Source of the DNA: Verticillium longisporum
Lineage: Eukaryota; Ascomycota; Sordariomycetes; Glomerellales; Plectosphaerellaceae
Length of the DNA: 64,000 nt
Assembly (NCBI GenBank): GCA_019188255.1
Contig: JAETXT010000015.1
Span: 620,001-684,000, forward strand
Direction of reading: 5' to 3'
Below the pieces are notes generated by a model. It searched no databases. It was not told where the DNA came from and saw nothing but the letters and a program-made list of their open reading frames with translations. Of this stretch, positions 34,585 through 47,434 are shown one piece after another. The position numbers and the translations under genes are program-made. Positions within the stretch are counted from its first letter, which is position 1. Each line of letters starts with the position of its first letter.

Positions 34585-36400
34585 ATGGTAGACAGCGACA
34601 CGAACTCTCCGACATGGAAGTTCACGCAGTATGTCGCCCTCTTCTTTCCTTTCCCATCCGCCTGCCGTGTGCGGGATTCGTCTTGGGATTGAGCTGACCA
34701 GCACTGGATAGGTGCTTCGGCGACAAGGGCGATGTGGAAGATATCACTGAAGGTGAGTCGATCCCAACATGATACAGCGAGATGGAGCACAAACCTTTCC
34801 AATGTCGTGGAAGTCTGACGACTGACTCCTCGCAGCCGATATCATCTCCACCGTCGAATTCGATCACACCGGCAACTACCTAGCAACGGGAGACAAGGGT
34901 GGACGTGTTGTACTTTTCGAACGGAATGAGACAGTAAGTGGCCAACGTAGGCAAATAAGGTGATCGCGTTTTTATTGACACCCCTTTCTAGAAGAAGACA
35001 TGCGAATACAAGTTCCACACAGAGTTCCAGTCCCACGAACCCGAGTTTGACTATCTCAAGTCCCTGGAGATCGAAGAGAAAATCAACAAGATCAAATGGT
35101 GTCGTCGACAAAATGCATCCCATTATCTTCTGTCGACCAATGATAAGACCATCAAGCTATGGAAGGTCTTCGAAAAGTCACTCAAGGTTGTCGCGGAGAA
35201 CAACCTGTCGCACGACCTCACCCCAAGCAATGTCGCCGGCGGCGGCGGCGCAACCAGAGCGCCGCCTCCGTCTCAGTTCAGAAACGCAACCGACCTCAAA
35301 CTGCCCCGCCTCACCCACCATGATACCGTCGTCGCAGCCGTGCCGCGACGGACATATGCCAACGCTCACGCGTATCACATCAACAGCATATCAGTGAATA
35401 GCGACGGCGAAACCTTCATCAGCAGCGATGATCTTCGTATCAACCTATGGAATCTCAACATCCAGGACCAAAGTTTTAACATTGTCGACATCAAGCCCGC
35501 AAACATGGAAGAGCTTACGGAGGTCATCACTGCTGCCGAGTTCCACCCCAGAGCTGCAACTGGTTCATGTATGCGAGCTCGAAAGGCACCATCAAGCTGG
35601 CTGACATGCGCGAAAGTGCCTTGTGCGACCAGCATGCAAAGTGTATGTTCCACGCTTACTCCTGCATTCTAGTATCACTGCGGTAGCTAACCTGAGTCCT
35701 GCTTCGTAGTGTTTGAGCAAGAAGAAGATCCTTCATCTAGGTCGTTCTTCTCCGAAATTATCTCGTCCATCTCGGATGTGCGCTTCTCCTTCGATGGACG
35801 GTACATCCTTTCACGCGACTATCTGACAGTCAAGATCTGGGACATAAACATGGAACGACAACCTGTGAAGACAATCCCGATCCACGAACACCTGCGACCT
35901 CGCCTTTGCGACACATATGAAAATGACAGCATTTTCGACAAGTTCGAGGTCGTCTTTTCTGGCGATGCCAAGAATGTAATGACAGGCAGTTACAACAACA
36001 ACTTCATGATCTACCCGACGGATCCCGAGAAGGAGGTTGAAGTCGTGTTGCAGGCCGACAAGTCAGCCTTCAAAGCGAAGAAGGTTGGCGTGCCAACACC
36101 GATCAACGCAGCAACCAGCCCTACGTCGACAAATGGGAAAAAGAGCGGATCGCGTGCTGGTAGCCCAGCTGCTGGGGCCCAGGGTCAGAGAATGCGTAAG
36201 GAGACGGATGCTGACCAAATCGACTTCAACAAGAAGATTCTGCATATGAGCTGGCATCCTTTCGAGGATAGTATTGCCATCGCAGCAACGAACAATGTAA
36301 GTTGACCCACCTTACTTGAGTTTTGCTTTCGGGGGTCCCAGCTTCTTTCGATGACATACTGACTCGTGACCCGAAGCTCTTCGTCTTTTCGGCCCTGTAA
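34585..36400 (+). CDS. cdc55: PP2A regulatory subunit B (B55/Cdc55 type; one-base frameshift in this sequence)
   Basis: WD40 regulatory subunit that directs protein phosphatase 2A in mitosis, morphogenesis and septation. Exons 34585-34628, 34712-34752, 34836-34933, 34992-35642, 35710-36296, 36377-36400 (the last encodes LFVFSAL, the usual B55 end). Family blocks: [87 protein letters not shown] and [20 protein letters not shown]. The frame breaks at a run of four C, 35546-35549: AEFHP is followed out of frame by [20 protein letters not shown]. Adding one C restores AEFHPQSCNWF. The corrected CDS is 1446 nt (481 aa). A Gly/Ala-rich insert (about [15 protein letters not shown]) lies between WD repeats, as in other filamentous fungi. 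Confidence 0.93.
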
Positions 36401-37160
36401 GCTATACGAATCGCATCGTCGAAAGGCAATCCGTGCTGGGCCGCATCATGTGGCGCATGCTGCCCGTGTCTGTGGTCCAGATGCCGTCGAACTCCCGGCA
36501 GCTAATAGATCATGCTGCATGGGACTTGGCATTGTGAGCACAGCCTAAGCTGAAACAATGTGTGCACCGTCAGCGGATGAACATGGTTCTTCCGTTTCGG
36601 CTGTCTTCATATGACAAAAAGCTATGTTGGCAGACACAGGGTCAAGTAGTTGAAGAGAGGGGGGGGCAGGCTGTGAAGACACATCTGCCAGATACAGCCG
36701 CACACCTAGTGAGCATGCTTACCATGGTGCTCTCTCTTCCGCCCCTCAGTAGCGACTTGATAGCGAATAGGCCTAAAGCGAAGTTCATGACAAGAAAAAT
36801 TGTCCAATCATTGTGCACTGTCTGTGGTTTCTGTGTAATTACCTAGATGTGAGTCGTCGTATGGGCATGTCGGGAGCATTGTGTCTTGACCCCTGTTCCA
36901 GGCTCCTTACAAGTCCCCTATAAATACTCGGCTTGGCTAGAATGGGGGTGTTATGGTGGGGCGACACGTTACCACTTGCCGACCAGTACTCACTAAGGCG
37001 TTGTGCGGATCAACGGGACACCTCTGTCTCTAGAACCTGAGCCCCCAGCGCTGTTTCATCGCCCCTCATTGGCCATCCAAGCATCCTCTCTACGTCGCTC
37101 GCTCCCACGGTCAACTTTCCTTCCATGCCCCCGTTTGCGTTGTAGGGTGAGACCATCTCG
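36401..37160. other. Intergenic: PP2A 3' side and transporter promoter
   Basis: 760 bp with short frames only. A G run lies at 36659-36666. Nothing recognised. Confidence 0.5.
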
Positions 37161-38743
37161 ATGACTGCAAGCTCGACAAGCAGAAGACGTGGTCCGCCGC
37201 GGGGCACCCACGAAACAACTGTCACGGAGAAGGCCCAATCGACTACTCGACAAACAGGCGCTATGCAACCCCTGAATACAGCCAACGAAACGGCCGACAC
37301 TGACCACATCGATTACGAGAAACAACACGGCGAGCGTGAGAGGCAGACCTTGTCGCAGGGGCCCGCAACGCTTGCAAGACGCTTGGTTGTCGATACGCTC
37401 CCTCAATGGCTTGCAATTGGGGTTATGCTTGGATTGATCTTTGGTGGCTGCTGTTCTAATGTGCGTAGCTTGTTCCGTTGCACCATCATGCTCGGTTGGC
37501 GGAGCGCATCAGGCTGATCTTAACGCTGTGTAGGTTTACGCTCTTGAAGCCATTATCAAGTCAGTTTGCAGCTTCCCACTTCCCATTTGCAAACACTAAC
37601 CTTTGATACCATTAGAGTTGAGCCTTCAAGCGGTATGCTTCTCCACGAAACCACCTCATCACGAACACGATCCATATCTGACATCAATCTTTTATTACCA
37701 ACCAGGCACGCTCTTGACATTCGTGCAGTTCTTGTTCGTAGCTGTTACTGGGTACATCTCACAACTTGATCGCTCGCGACCACCATTGTTCATTCGGCCA
37801 AACAAAGTTCCTCTCCGACGTTGGATGGTGAATATTTTCCTCTTCTTCAGCATCAATGTCTTGAACAACCATGCGTTCAGCTACGACATATCAGTCCCTG
37901 TTCACATTATCCTCCGATCTGGCGGGAGTATCACTACTATGGCGGCAGGATCCTTGTACGGCAAGCGATATTCGCGCATACAAATTATTGCCGTGCTCCT
38001 GTTGACCGTAGGGGTTATTACCGCGGCCTGGTCAGATTCGCAAACGAAGGTAACAATCAATCCACGGCCAACGAGTGACGTGGCCTGTATTGCAGTTGTT
38101 AATCATTTTCTGCCTCCGATAGAACACCACAGAATCAACTAAGGCTAGTGCTGAGGCACGAGATGCGAAGCCAACATTCGGGACTGGCCTTATCATTCTT
38201 TTCGTGGCTCAAATACTGTCTGCAATTATGGGTCTTTACACAGAAGAGACGTATAAGAAGTATGGCCCCCACTGGAAGGAGAACCTCTTCTACTCTCATC
38301 TATTATCCCTGCCACTCTTCTTGCCCTTCCTGCCTTCTCTTGTGAGACAGTACGGAAGGCTGGCCAACAGCACTCCCCTCTCACTCACACCGTGGGCGGC
38401 TGGCAAGTCCGAACCATCTGTCGACGGAACATCTGTGTATTTGAGCGGAATCCAAGTTCCCAGCCAGCTGGCCTACCTTGCTATCAATGTTCTGACGCAG
38501 TACGCATGCATTCGAGGCGTCAACCTTCTGGCGGCAGCCTCGTCCGCCTTGACTGTTACAATTGTCCTCAACATACGGAAGCTGGTTAGTTTGTTGTTGA
38601 GCATCTGGTTTTTTGGAAACACCCTTGCCACTGGAACGTTGTTAGGAGCTGTAGTGGTGTTTGGGGCTGGAGGCTTATACTCGCTTGATTCCAAAAAGAA
38701 GCCAACGCGAACACAGCCGAAGCAAGACCCGAATTTGAAATAG
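37161..38743 (+). CDS. yea4: UAA-type nucleotide-sugar transporter (Yea4-like, UDP-GlcNAc)
   Basis: Multi-spanning Golgi/ER transporter that exchanges nucleotide sugars; the closest family is fungal Yea4 / SLC35B4, linked to UDP-N-acetylglucosamine and cell-wall chitin. Exons 37161-37460, 37534-37559, 37616-37632 (17 nt), 37706-38049, 38144-38743; 1287 nt, 428 aa, frame intact. A polar N-terminus of about 75 residues precedes the first helix (WLAIGVMLGLIFGGCCSNVY). Family blocks: FVQFLFVAVTGYI, INVLNNHAFSYDISVPVHII, LRSGGSITTMAAGSLYGKRY and, near the end, LTVTIVLNIRKLVSLLLSIW followed by LGAVVVFGAGGLYSLDSKKK. The Lys-rich C-terminus would suit ER/Golgi retention. Substrate is inferred from the family. 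Two very short internal exons (26 and 17 nt) are needed to keep the VEPSSGTLLTF join. Confidence 0.87.
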
Positions 38744-39383
38744 ACAAGCTCAACCAGCTTCAGGTCACATCATGAGCCCCAAGGTCAAACGAATGACATA
38801 TTATACATGTTATGGTCGTTCCAAACGTGGCCTGAAATGGTGATGTACTGAGGTGAGTCAGGCTCAAGGGCCAAGCAATCAGTTTTGAGTAGGTACCTAA
38901 GGTACCTAGGCTTGGTTCTCTGGAGGCTGGTCCAGTCAAGCCACACACCCGTAAAAGAGTCTATGCTTGCTCTCGCCAATGTTAATGGTTCATCATTCAC
39001 ATCTTCATAACTTCGGCAAAGAATGCAGCTACCGAAAGAGTGACATGGTACTATGCGTTTATGCGAGATCATATATGTATGTAGGATGTATCGGCGGACG
39101 CCGCCGCTGGTCAAAGCTCAGATACTACCAGATCGATTTTAGCAATGCCTCAGAGTGGGACGCTCATAGTTAGGCTGCCTGACTCAATCACAGGCTTCTT
39201 CAGGTCCACCAGCTTGCCTGCTTTATATCAGGGCTATATACTCCGCGCGCCCATGCAACGGCGTACCTGCTTCTGACTCCAGCTCATACATTTCTCGTAA
39301 TAAAGTTATTAAACGCTCAATAGGTCGCTCCTACCAAAAAGTATTTGACGGCGCGAGCTGCGCGCCCTAGCAGGCTTATCAAC
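38744..39383. other. Intergenic: transporter 3' side and AMP deaminase promoter
   Basis: 640 bp. One copy of the motif at 38890-38911 (AGGTACCTAAGGTACCTAGG). A TATA-like AT-rich segment at 39228-39240 and 39300-39312 precedes the AMP deaminase start. No gene recognised. Confidence 0.5.
38890..38911. repeat. AGGTACC palindromic motif copy
   Basis: AGGTACCTAAGGTACCTAGG, a near-palindrome of two GGTACC cores, in the gap after the transporter gene. Confidence 0.65.
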
Positions 39384-42300
39384 ATGGCTGGTAAGAACGT
39401 CTCCTTCCCTGTTCGATCCTCCACGCATCAACGCAATACGAACCCGGTTCCATCACAACTAGTAAGTCCCCTCATCCGTCTCGCTGCCTACGGAGTTCCT
39501 CAGCGCAAATTTGACTGACACCTCTTTCAGACGTAATCGTCTCCCTCAAAGACCCCATCGTTGGCCTATCGTCGCCTAAGCGGGGCTCATCTTTCCCCAT
39601 CCCCGATGTAGAATCTGACGAAGAGGGCCAGGCGGTAGCCCAGGGTGTCGATGGTGATTCAGACACAGAGGAACCTGATGGGGCGGTGAGAGGTGGCGAT
39701 TCCTCCCACGCGCATTTCGAGGAGAGTTCGGCGAATGGAGATCTGCAGGAAGGCATGCTTCCGCGTGACCTGCCAACGCGCACTACTTACTATGACCCTG
39801 TCGCTGAGCGTCAATTGAGTCAAACGGATGCCAAATTGTTCTACCAGAGAAGTCAGATCGGTCAAAAGAGCATTAGCGGCAGCCCCATGGTTACCGGTCA
39901 TGAGGCTTACGACCACACCAGCCAACCTCCACACATTGATCATAGACTCGGGGAGCCAGCCCTAGGCTCTGTCATGCATTCTGTCGCCAAATTAGAGTAC
40001 GAAGGTCAGAGCCCTTCTCGAGGCGATGTGTTTTCTGTCCATTCGGGCAAAGCACCGCTACACGATCAGGCACAGATCCTGGATGAGACGCCCCGTCCCA
40101 CGGCCGGCATTGAAGCCAATGCGGCCCTGGGCGCCTTTTCTGATACTGAACCCCACATCACGTCTGAGCTCAGCTCCATATCGAAGGACATACAAGACAT
40201 ATTGGACATGAGACGGAAATATATCGAACTCTCTCTCCAAGGTCCTGACGATAATCCTAAGGATCAAGATGACTGGGAGATCTACCCTCCACCCCCTGAG
40301 CCAGCCTGGGCTCATCAACACGGGACCAGCGCAGGGCTTGCCACGTCCGGCAACAGTGCAGTGAACAGCCTGCACAGCAGTATGGTGCTACCAGCAGCCG
40401 CCACGGGTAGTCAAGCGCCTGTATCAGCTGACCCCGAAATCGACCACACCCTCAAACGATCAAGCAGGAAGAGAAAGCCTGGACAGAATGTTGGCGAGGA
40501 CTTCGTACCAGAAGAGCTGCAGCCAGTTCCTGGCGTCACGGAGATGACCTTCAAACTTGATGACAGCGGTGTCTATCAAGTTTTCGACAACAAGGATGAG
40601 GAAGCCAATGGTCGACCTCTGGTACAAGTTCCTACCATCCGTGAGTTCTACATGAATCTCGATCAAATTCTCAGCCTTTCGTCAGACGGCCCAAGCAAAA
40701 GCTTTGCATTTCGGCGTCTTCAATACCTAGAAGCCAAGTTCAACCTGTACGCTTTGTTGAACGAGTACCAGGAGACAGCAGACAGCAAGAAGGTGCCGCA
40801 TCGAGACTTCTACAACGTCCGCAAGGTTGATACTCACGTTCATCACTCTGCCTGTATGAACCAGAAACATCTCTTGCGCTTTATCAAGAGCAAAATGAAG
40901 AAGTGTCCGGACGAAGTTGTACTTTATCGCGATGACCGCCATCTCACCTTGGCTGAGGTTTTCGAAAGCATCAACCTCACCGCCTACGATCTCAGCATTG
41001 ACACCCTCGATATGCATGTAAGTCGTCATGACAGAAGTGGCTGTCTAAAGGATTCCTGCCTGTCCCTTACTAATTGATGTCAGGCACACACCGATTCTTT
41101 CCACCGATTTGACAAGTTCAATCTGAAGTACAATCCCGTTGGAGAATCGCGGCTTAGAACAATCTTTCTCAAGACTGATAATTTTATCGACGGCCGCTAT
41201 CTGGCCGAAATCACGAAGGAGGTCATTGCCGATCTTGAGTCAAGCAAGTACCAGATGGTCGAGTGGCGAATCTCCATCTATGGCAGGTCGCTCGATGAAT
41301 GGGACAAGCTTGCCGCTTGGGTCATCGACAACAAGCTATTCTCGCACAACGTGCGGTGGTTGATTCAGATCCCTCGTCTGTATGACGTGTATAAAGCAAC
41401 CGGACTCATGGACACCTTTGAACAGGTGGTCAAAAACGTGTTTCAACCTCTGTTTGAAGTTTCCCAGGATCCGTCGAGCCACCCTAAACTCCACATATTT
41501 TTGCAGAGGGTGATCGGCTTCGACAGCGTTGACGACGAAAGCAAAGTCGAGCGCCGTTTGTTCAAGAAGTTCCCCGTCCCGAAGGTCTGGGACTCCAAGC
41601 AGAACCCGCCTTATAGCTACTGGGTGTATTACATGTGGTCAAACATGGCCTCACTGAACGCACTACGCAAGCGCAGAGGGTTCAATACCTTTGTCCTGCG
41701 TCCTCACTGTGGTGAGGCGGGTGACAGTGAGCATCTCGCCGTCGCAGCACTTTGCTGCCACAGCATTAGTCACGGTCTTTTGCTGCGCAAAGTTCCATTG
41801 TTGCAGTACATCTATTACCTGGAGCAAATCGGAATCGCCATGTCGCCGCTCAGCAACAACGCTCTCTTCCTGGCATACGAGAGAAACCCTTTCTACCAGT
41901 ACTTCCGTCGCGGCCTCAACGTCTCCTTATCCACGGATGACCCGCTCCAGTTTGCCTTCACTAAGGAGCCTCTTATGGAGGAGTATGCGGTGGCTGCGCA
42001 GATTTACAAGCTCAGCTCCGTAGACATGTGCGAATTGGCCAAGAATTCGGTTAAGCAAAGTGGCTATGAGAAGTCTGTTAAAGAACAGTGGCTCGGTCCA
42101 AACTTCCATCTTCCTGGCAAGGCCGGTAATTCGATGGAGAAGACCAATGTTCCCGACCGCCGTGAAGATTTCCGTCACCAAACTCTGCAGCAGGAGCGAG
42201 ACGTGTAAGTTGCAAGGCCCAAAGGTACGCAAGGGCACGTACTAATCTTGCTTATAGGTTACAGCAATATATCGCCTTCAATACTCGGCATGACACGGAC

Positions 42301-42558
42301 GCGAGCGGCAAGTCACAAGGGCAGAACACGGCAAAGCCTGCGTCAGTAACGCCACAGTACGTCAACCAGAATGAGCCTGCTGCGCACGAAGGCGCGGTTG
42401 TCGCAACTCCGATACGCATGTCGTCGATGACGGAGTCGCCAGGTCTCACAGAGAGCTTCAGTGACGTTCATATTTCGGGTCGAGAACCAATCATTCTGCC
42501 TGGTGTGGTAAGCAGAGGAACAAGAAGCGACAGCCTTCGACCAGCAGAAGGATCTTGA
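39384..42558 (+). CDS. amd1: AMP deaminase
   Basis: Cytosolic zinc enzyme that converts AMP to IMP and ammonia in the purine nucleotide cycle. Exons 39384-39390 (7 nt, ATGGCTG), 39531-41017, 41084-42204, 42258-42558; 2916 nt, 971 aa, frame intact. After about 300 regulatory residues, the catalytic domain shows [18 protein letters not shown] near residue 434 (first zinc His pair), [26 protein letters not shown] near 706 (His and catalytic Glu) and [10 protein letters not shown] near 780 (zinc Asp pair), followed by [20 protein letters not shown]. The C-terminal 100 residues are polar and fungus-specific. The very short first exon is inferred from the GTAAGA donor after ATGGCTG and the match of the following [13 protein letters not shown] segment to the start of fungal enzymes. 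Confidence 0.95.
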
Positions 42559-43909
42559 TTGGGACAGGAGGCGTTGCTGTTTAATGTGTCGTGTTACTGC
42601 AGGTCCCGCCAAATTGTACTCGTCTAAGGGAACCTATGGAGGAGCAAGGAAAATTTGTCTTGGTGTGTGTGTGGCTATCGTGTCAGACCGCCATAATTGC
42701 CAATCAAAGAAAAAGATACATTTGTTTAGTGCTTTCCCCACTTCATGATGGTAGCAGGTAAATGAACCTGTTCATGTCAAATTGCACTAAGATATACCTA
42801 TACAAATGGAGCGTTGGAGACGTCATCTGCAAAGTGCTCGCCTATGCGTTCCAGAGAGGGCGGGAAGCACTCGGATTGAATTTAATGCTGTCTAGATGGG
42901 TATCCATGTGGCGAAGAAATGGATATTGTCCTGCATAAATACGTGCAAGTGGGTAGGCCCCGCTCGCCGTTCCTACTTGAGGTAACTGAATCACATTGTC
43001 GGCTTTGGGTACCCTCTTCTCGGCCCCTTTATTACATGTTCATCTTCAGGCCCCAAGTCTAGAACCAATTGGGTGATTCCCGCCAAGCCCGCCTGTCCCG
43101 CCTCGTCGGGCGTGTCAACAGCTTGCCAACCACCAGCTCCAGCCTGCCTGCTATACCTGGCTACTGCTTGCCAGACTACACAGGACAGGCTCAAGGTTGG
43201 TCGGTGATTCTGTTCTGACAGTAAGTCGTACCTGAACTTCGGTAATCCTATTTCCCCCCCGCTGATGGCCCTTTCGCGTGACGAACAGATTGACGCCATC
43301 AACCGAACACAGCCGCGCGGTCTGTGCCTCTTCCAGACACCTTCCTCACCAACCAGAAGACATCCGGCATCAGCGAGCGATTGTCTCTGCGACACTTTCT
43401 CCCCCGCACTAAGCAATCGATCGTAATATTATACACACTCTGTGACCGTTTATTCGATGCACGCGTGCTGCTGAGCCAGAGGACATCAAGAGCCATTCGT
43501 CGTTGACGCATACTCAATGTAGGACCCCCTTCGGCCTAGTCACTACAGTCTCTCGCATGGCAAGCACGTTCAAGTCATGCGCTGATCAAACAACCACTCT
43601 TGTACGCTGTGTGGACCTGTGGACTGCTTCCTGCTTGAGGCAATGTATACCTACGGCTGTGCTGAGATCGTGCTTCCAGGTTTTGTTGACCGAGTTGTTA
43701 CCCAGATCGACCGCCTTAGACTCGAGTCTACTACCTGCGACCACCACGAGCACGCTGCACGAGACCAAAAGTCGCCTATCCGCGAACAGCCGATATCTAC
43801 CGTGCTTCGTCGCCCGCAGCAAGCACGTCCGCTACCTTCTGCCTCCAAGCCGAGGCCGCGAAGCCCGAGGAGTTGAGGTCATCCCTGTTCGAAGTCTCGA
43901 ACCGACGCC
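42559..43909. other. Intergenic: AMP deaminase 3' side and sla1 promoter
   Basis: 1.35 kb. Frames at 42991-43416 (-) and 43503-43973 (+) have no recognisable domain. The region 43500-43900 is probably the sla1 leader. No RNA gene or motif cluster seen. Confidence 0.5.
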
Positions 43910-46900
43910 ATGGGTTTCCAAGCAGTCTGCAGGGCTCTATATGACTATGTGCCACAGGCTGATGCCGAGCTAGCCATAACCGAGGGTGATTTGCTATACA
44001 TCCTGGACAAAAGTTCGGATGACGGATGGTGGAAGGCCAAGAAGAAAGCCAGCACTGACGATGGCGATGAACCGATTGGTTTGGTACCGAACAATTATGT
44101 GGAAGAGGCAAGATGGAGATGAGTACGAACCAACCAACTTTGACACGGGCTAACAGTCTGTACAGGCCCAGCCGCAGGCAAAAGCTCGCGCAGTATACGA
44201 GTATACTCGTCAAACTGACGAAGAATTATCTTTCCCAGAAGACGCTGCGCTTTCAGTCTACGATGCATCAGATGAGGATTGGATACTTGTAGGCCTCGGC
44301 GACGAATATGGCTTCGCGCCCGCCAACTATCTCGAAATGCAGGATGGCGCCACCGAAGCAGCCGCTGTTCCACCTCCGGGACCTCCGTCCTTGCCAGTAC
44401 GCCCGACGCCGTCCGCAGTGGACGAAGACCATGATTCTGCCGACCGAGCTGCCCCATTTTCTTCTTCCCCCTCGTCTTCTCATGGCAACCCAGCTGCTGC
44501 CTTGGCAGGGGTCATGCAAGGACGCTCGGCACCTTCGGCAGCGTCGCCGCTGACAAGGTCGCCTACATCGCCGTCATACCACGCTGCAGACGAAGACGAC
44601 GGAGATAGGATTCAGTCCCCCGAACTACCTACCAGGCCACGTTCTCAGATCAGTTCTCCTCCGCCGCACGAGTCTGCACGCAGGCAGACCCGCATGTCCG
44701 ACACAAATACCGCCGAGCCACCGGCGCAATATCTCGCGTCGGGAGGGTTCCATATGTATAACATCAATGAGATGGTATCGGTCATGGGAAAACGCAAGAA
44801 GATGCCAACTGTTCTGGGCATTAATCTGGCAACTGGAACCATCCTCATCGCGCCAGAGAGGACGCAAGACGGCCCTACCCAGGAATGGACAGCAGAAAAG
44901 ATGGTTCACTATTCGCGTGAAACAAAACACGTCTTCTTGGAACTCGTCAAGCCGAGCAAAAGTGTTGATTTCCATGCCGGCGCCAAGGACACGGCTGAAG
45001 AGATCGTAAGCGCTCTCGGTGAGCTGGCTGGAGCTGTTCGAGCTCAAGGATTGCGTGAGGAAATATTTGCCGATGCTGCCAAAACTCAGAAGAAGGGGCA
45101 GGTTCTATATGACTTTGTTGCACAGGGGGATGACGAGGTTTCGGTATCAGTTGGCGATGAGGTCATCATCCTCGACGATGCTAAAAGCGATGAATGGTGG
45201 CAGGTCCGGCGACTCAAGAACGGCAGGGAAGGTGTCGTGCCGAGTAGTTACATCGAGGCGACTGGTATAATCTCGCCAGCAACCAGGGCATCAAACCCGA
45301 ACGCCGGTCTGTCCACAGTCGAACAGAATCGACTGGAGGAGATTCGATTGACCAAGGAAGCCATGAAAGCTGCCCAACTCGATACACAATCACAGGTAGG
45401 GCCTGGTATGCCACTGCCTGAACGCGGCAGTAGTCTTACGGCAAGAGAAAGTGTTAGTAACTCTGGGCAGCGGAGCAAGCGCGAAACAGGACGAGGTGAA
45501 GGGAATACACAAAGGAAATCCAGTAAGTCGAACGGGCCACGGCAAGTTATACACGTGTTTGCTGATCAATCGGTAGAACCCGACGCAGCCAAGGTTCGAA
45601 CTTGGACTGATCGGTCAAAGTCCTTCAGCGTCGACGCGCAATTTCTCGGCCTGAAGGATGGCAAAATCAATCTGCACAAGATGAACGGCGTCAAGATTGC
45701 AGTTCCCGTCGCCAAAATGTCACTGGAAGACCTCGAATACGTCGAGGCTGTCACTGGCATCTCATTGTACGAAGATATGCCACTCTCCAGGGTTAAGAGA
45801 AACAGCAAGACTCCCGGTTCTCGCAGCACATCCGGGGCAGCCTCAACTGCCAGGTTGGGAGCGGGCGCATCTGTTGAACAGCCACCGCAGAAGCCAGAGT
45901 ACGACTGGTTTCAATTTTTCCTGTCGTGTGACGTTGCTGTGGGTGTATGCGAACGTTATGCGCAGGCATTTGCCAAAGAATCCATGGATGAGAGTATACT
46001 TCCTGACGTTGACGCCTCGGTGCTGCGCAATCTCGGCCTTCGCGAGGGCGACATCCTCAAAGTCATGCGTCATCTGGATACAAGATTTGGCCGGACAGGT
46101 TCACGCGGGAAACGCAATAAAGACGCCGCTGGCTCTGATGACGATGGTGGTGAAGGTGGTTTATTCTCGGGTCCTGGCGGGGCTTTGCGCAATAATACCA
46201 GGAAGGGCAGGCCTGCACCTGCTGTCCAGACGAGCGACGTGGTAGACGCACAAGCACTCGGTGCCCGAACAGAGAACAAAGCACCGGAGTCTCAAGTTGT
46301 GCAGACTCGGGATGGGAACGGCGACCAGTCCAAGGGGGGGTTCGATGATGATGCTTGGGATGTCAGGCCTGGCAAAGCGGCCGAGGAGCCCAAGAAGGTG
46401 CAAGCTGAGCCGACGAAGCCAACGCCAGTGCTGACAGGGTCCATGCAAGAGCTCTCTCTCCTTACGGCACCTCTAGAACCAACAAAGCCACTGTCGAGCC
46501 AAACATCAGGGACCAGTCCTGCGACACAACCGCCAGCGGTAAGCCCGCAGCCGACTGGGGCCACGCCTGCTTTCTTTGCGCCTGCCAACTTGCCAAACAC
46601 TCAGCAAGCTCAACAACAGGCTGCGCAGCGTCTGCGTCCTGCTCCTCCTCAGGCCTCGCCGACCCAAGGCTCTCTTGTGCCTCCACCACCAGCCCGCCCA
46701 TTGTCAGCTCCTCAGTCGGCACAGAACAGCGGATTCGCGCCTCCTGCACTGGCCCCCCAAATGACGGGTCTGAACTATCAGACACGGGTCGCTCCTCCTG
46801 GTCAGAGTTTGGATGAGGTAACTCAGGCACGACTTCAACAACAATTTCTTCAACAGCAGCAGATCCAGCAACAGCAGCAGATCCAACAGATGCAGCAGTT

Positions 46901-47434
46901 TCCAATGCCTACTTACAGCGGTCAGCACCAGCTCGCGTTCCCGAATGCTGGAGTCCAACCGGCGCCTCAGTTCGTGTCGGCTGGAATGACGGGCACGATC
47001 CCGCCACAGGCTACCGGCCCCTTTGGCGGCATCAACCGCCAACCCCAATTCTCTCCTATGCAGCCTCAGGCGACAGGCTATGTTGGACCATATCCGCAGG
47101 CGCAGCCCTTCAACCCGCAGCCTACGGGTACTATCAACAGTTTCTTACCACCCGCCTTGGAACCACAACTTACTTGCCTGCCACCTTACCAGCCCCAACC
47201 AACCGACTTCACTGGCAATGGTAGTCCGGTACAGATACAGCCTCTTCAGCCTCAACAGACAGGACCTGCCCCTCCTGTGCGATTTGGAGTCACGGGGGAG
47301 GCGAAGAGGCTCGCGCTCCAGCCCACAGGTCGACGAGCAAACCTGTCTCAAGCCAGTATGTTAGCCCCCGCTCCCGCCCTCTTCAAAGCAGAAACTGACT
47401 GTTCACAGCGCCTAACAACCCATTCGGCTTCTAA
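43910..47434 (+). CDS. sla1: Actin cytoskeleton-regulatory endocytic adaptor Sla1
   Basis: Cortical-patch adaptor that links cargo, clathrin, Las17 and Pan1/End3 during endocytosis. Exons 43910-44107, 44166-47355, 47409-47434; 3414 nt, 1137 aa. Domains: SH3 (about 4-64), SH3 (about 71-124), a third SH3 (about 377-434, GQVLYDFVAQGDDEVSV), SLA1 homology domain 1 (about 523-605, cargo NPFxD binding), a SAM-like SHD2 (about 645-708, YDWFQFFLSCDV), and a Pro/Gln-rich tail with repeated Q-x-TG motifs (for example APQMTG, PQATG, LQPQQTG, LALQPTG) of the kind phosphorylated by Prk1/Ark1 kinases. It ends NNPFGF, a possible EH-domain ligand. The open frame continues past 47355, but a GTATGT intron leads to the family-like NPFGF end. 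The first intron (44108-44165) is GC-AG: the GT alternatives bring a stop, while GAG|GCAAGA spliced to GCC gives VEEAQPQA. Confidence 0.93.
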
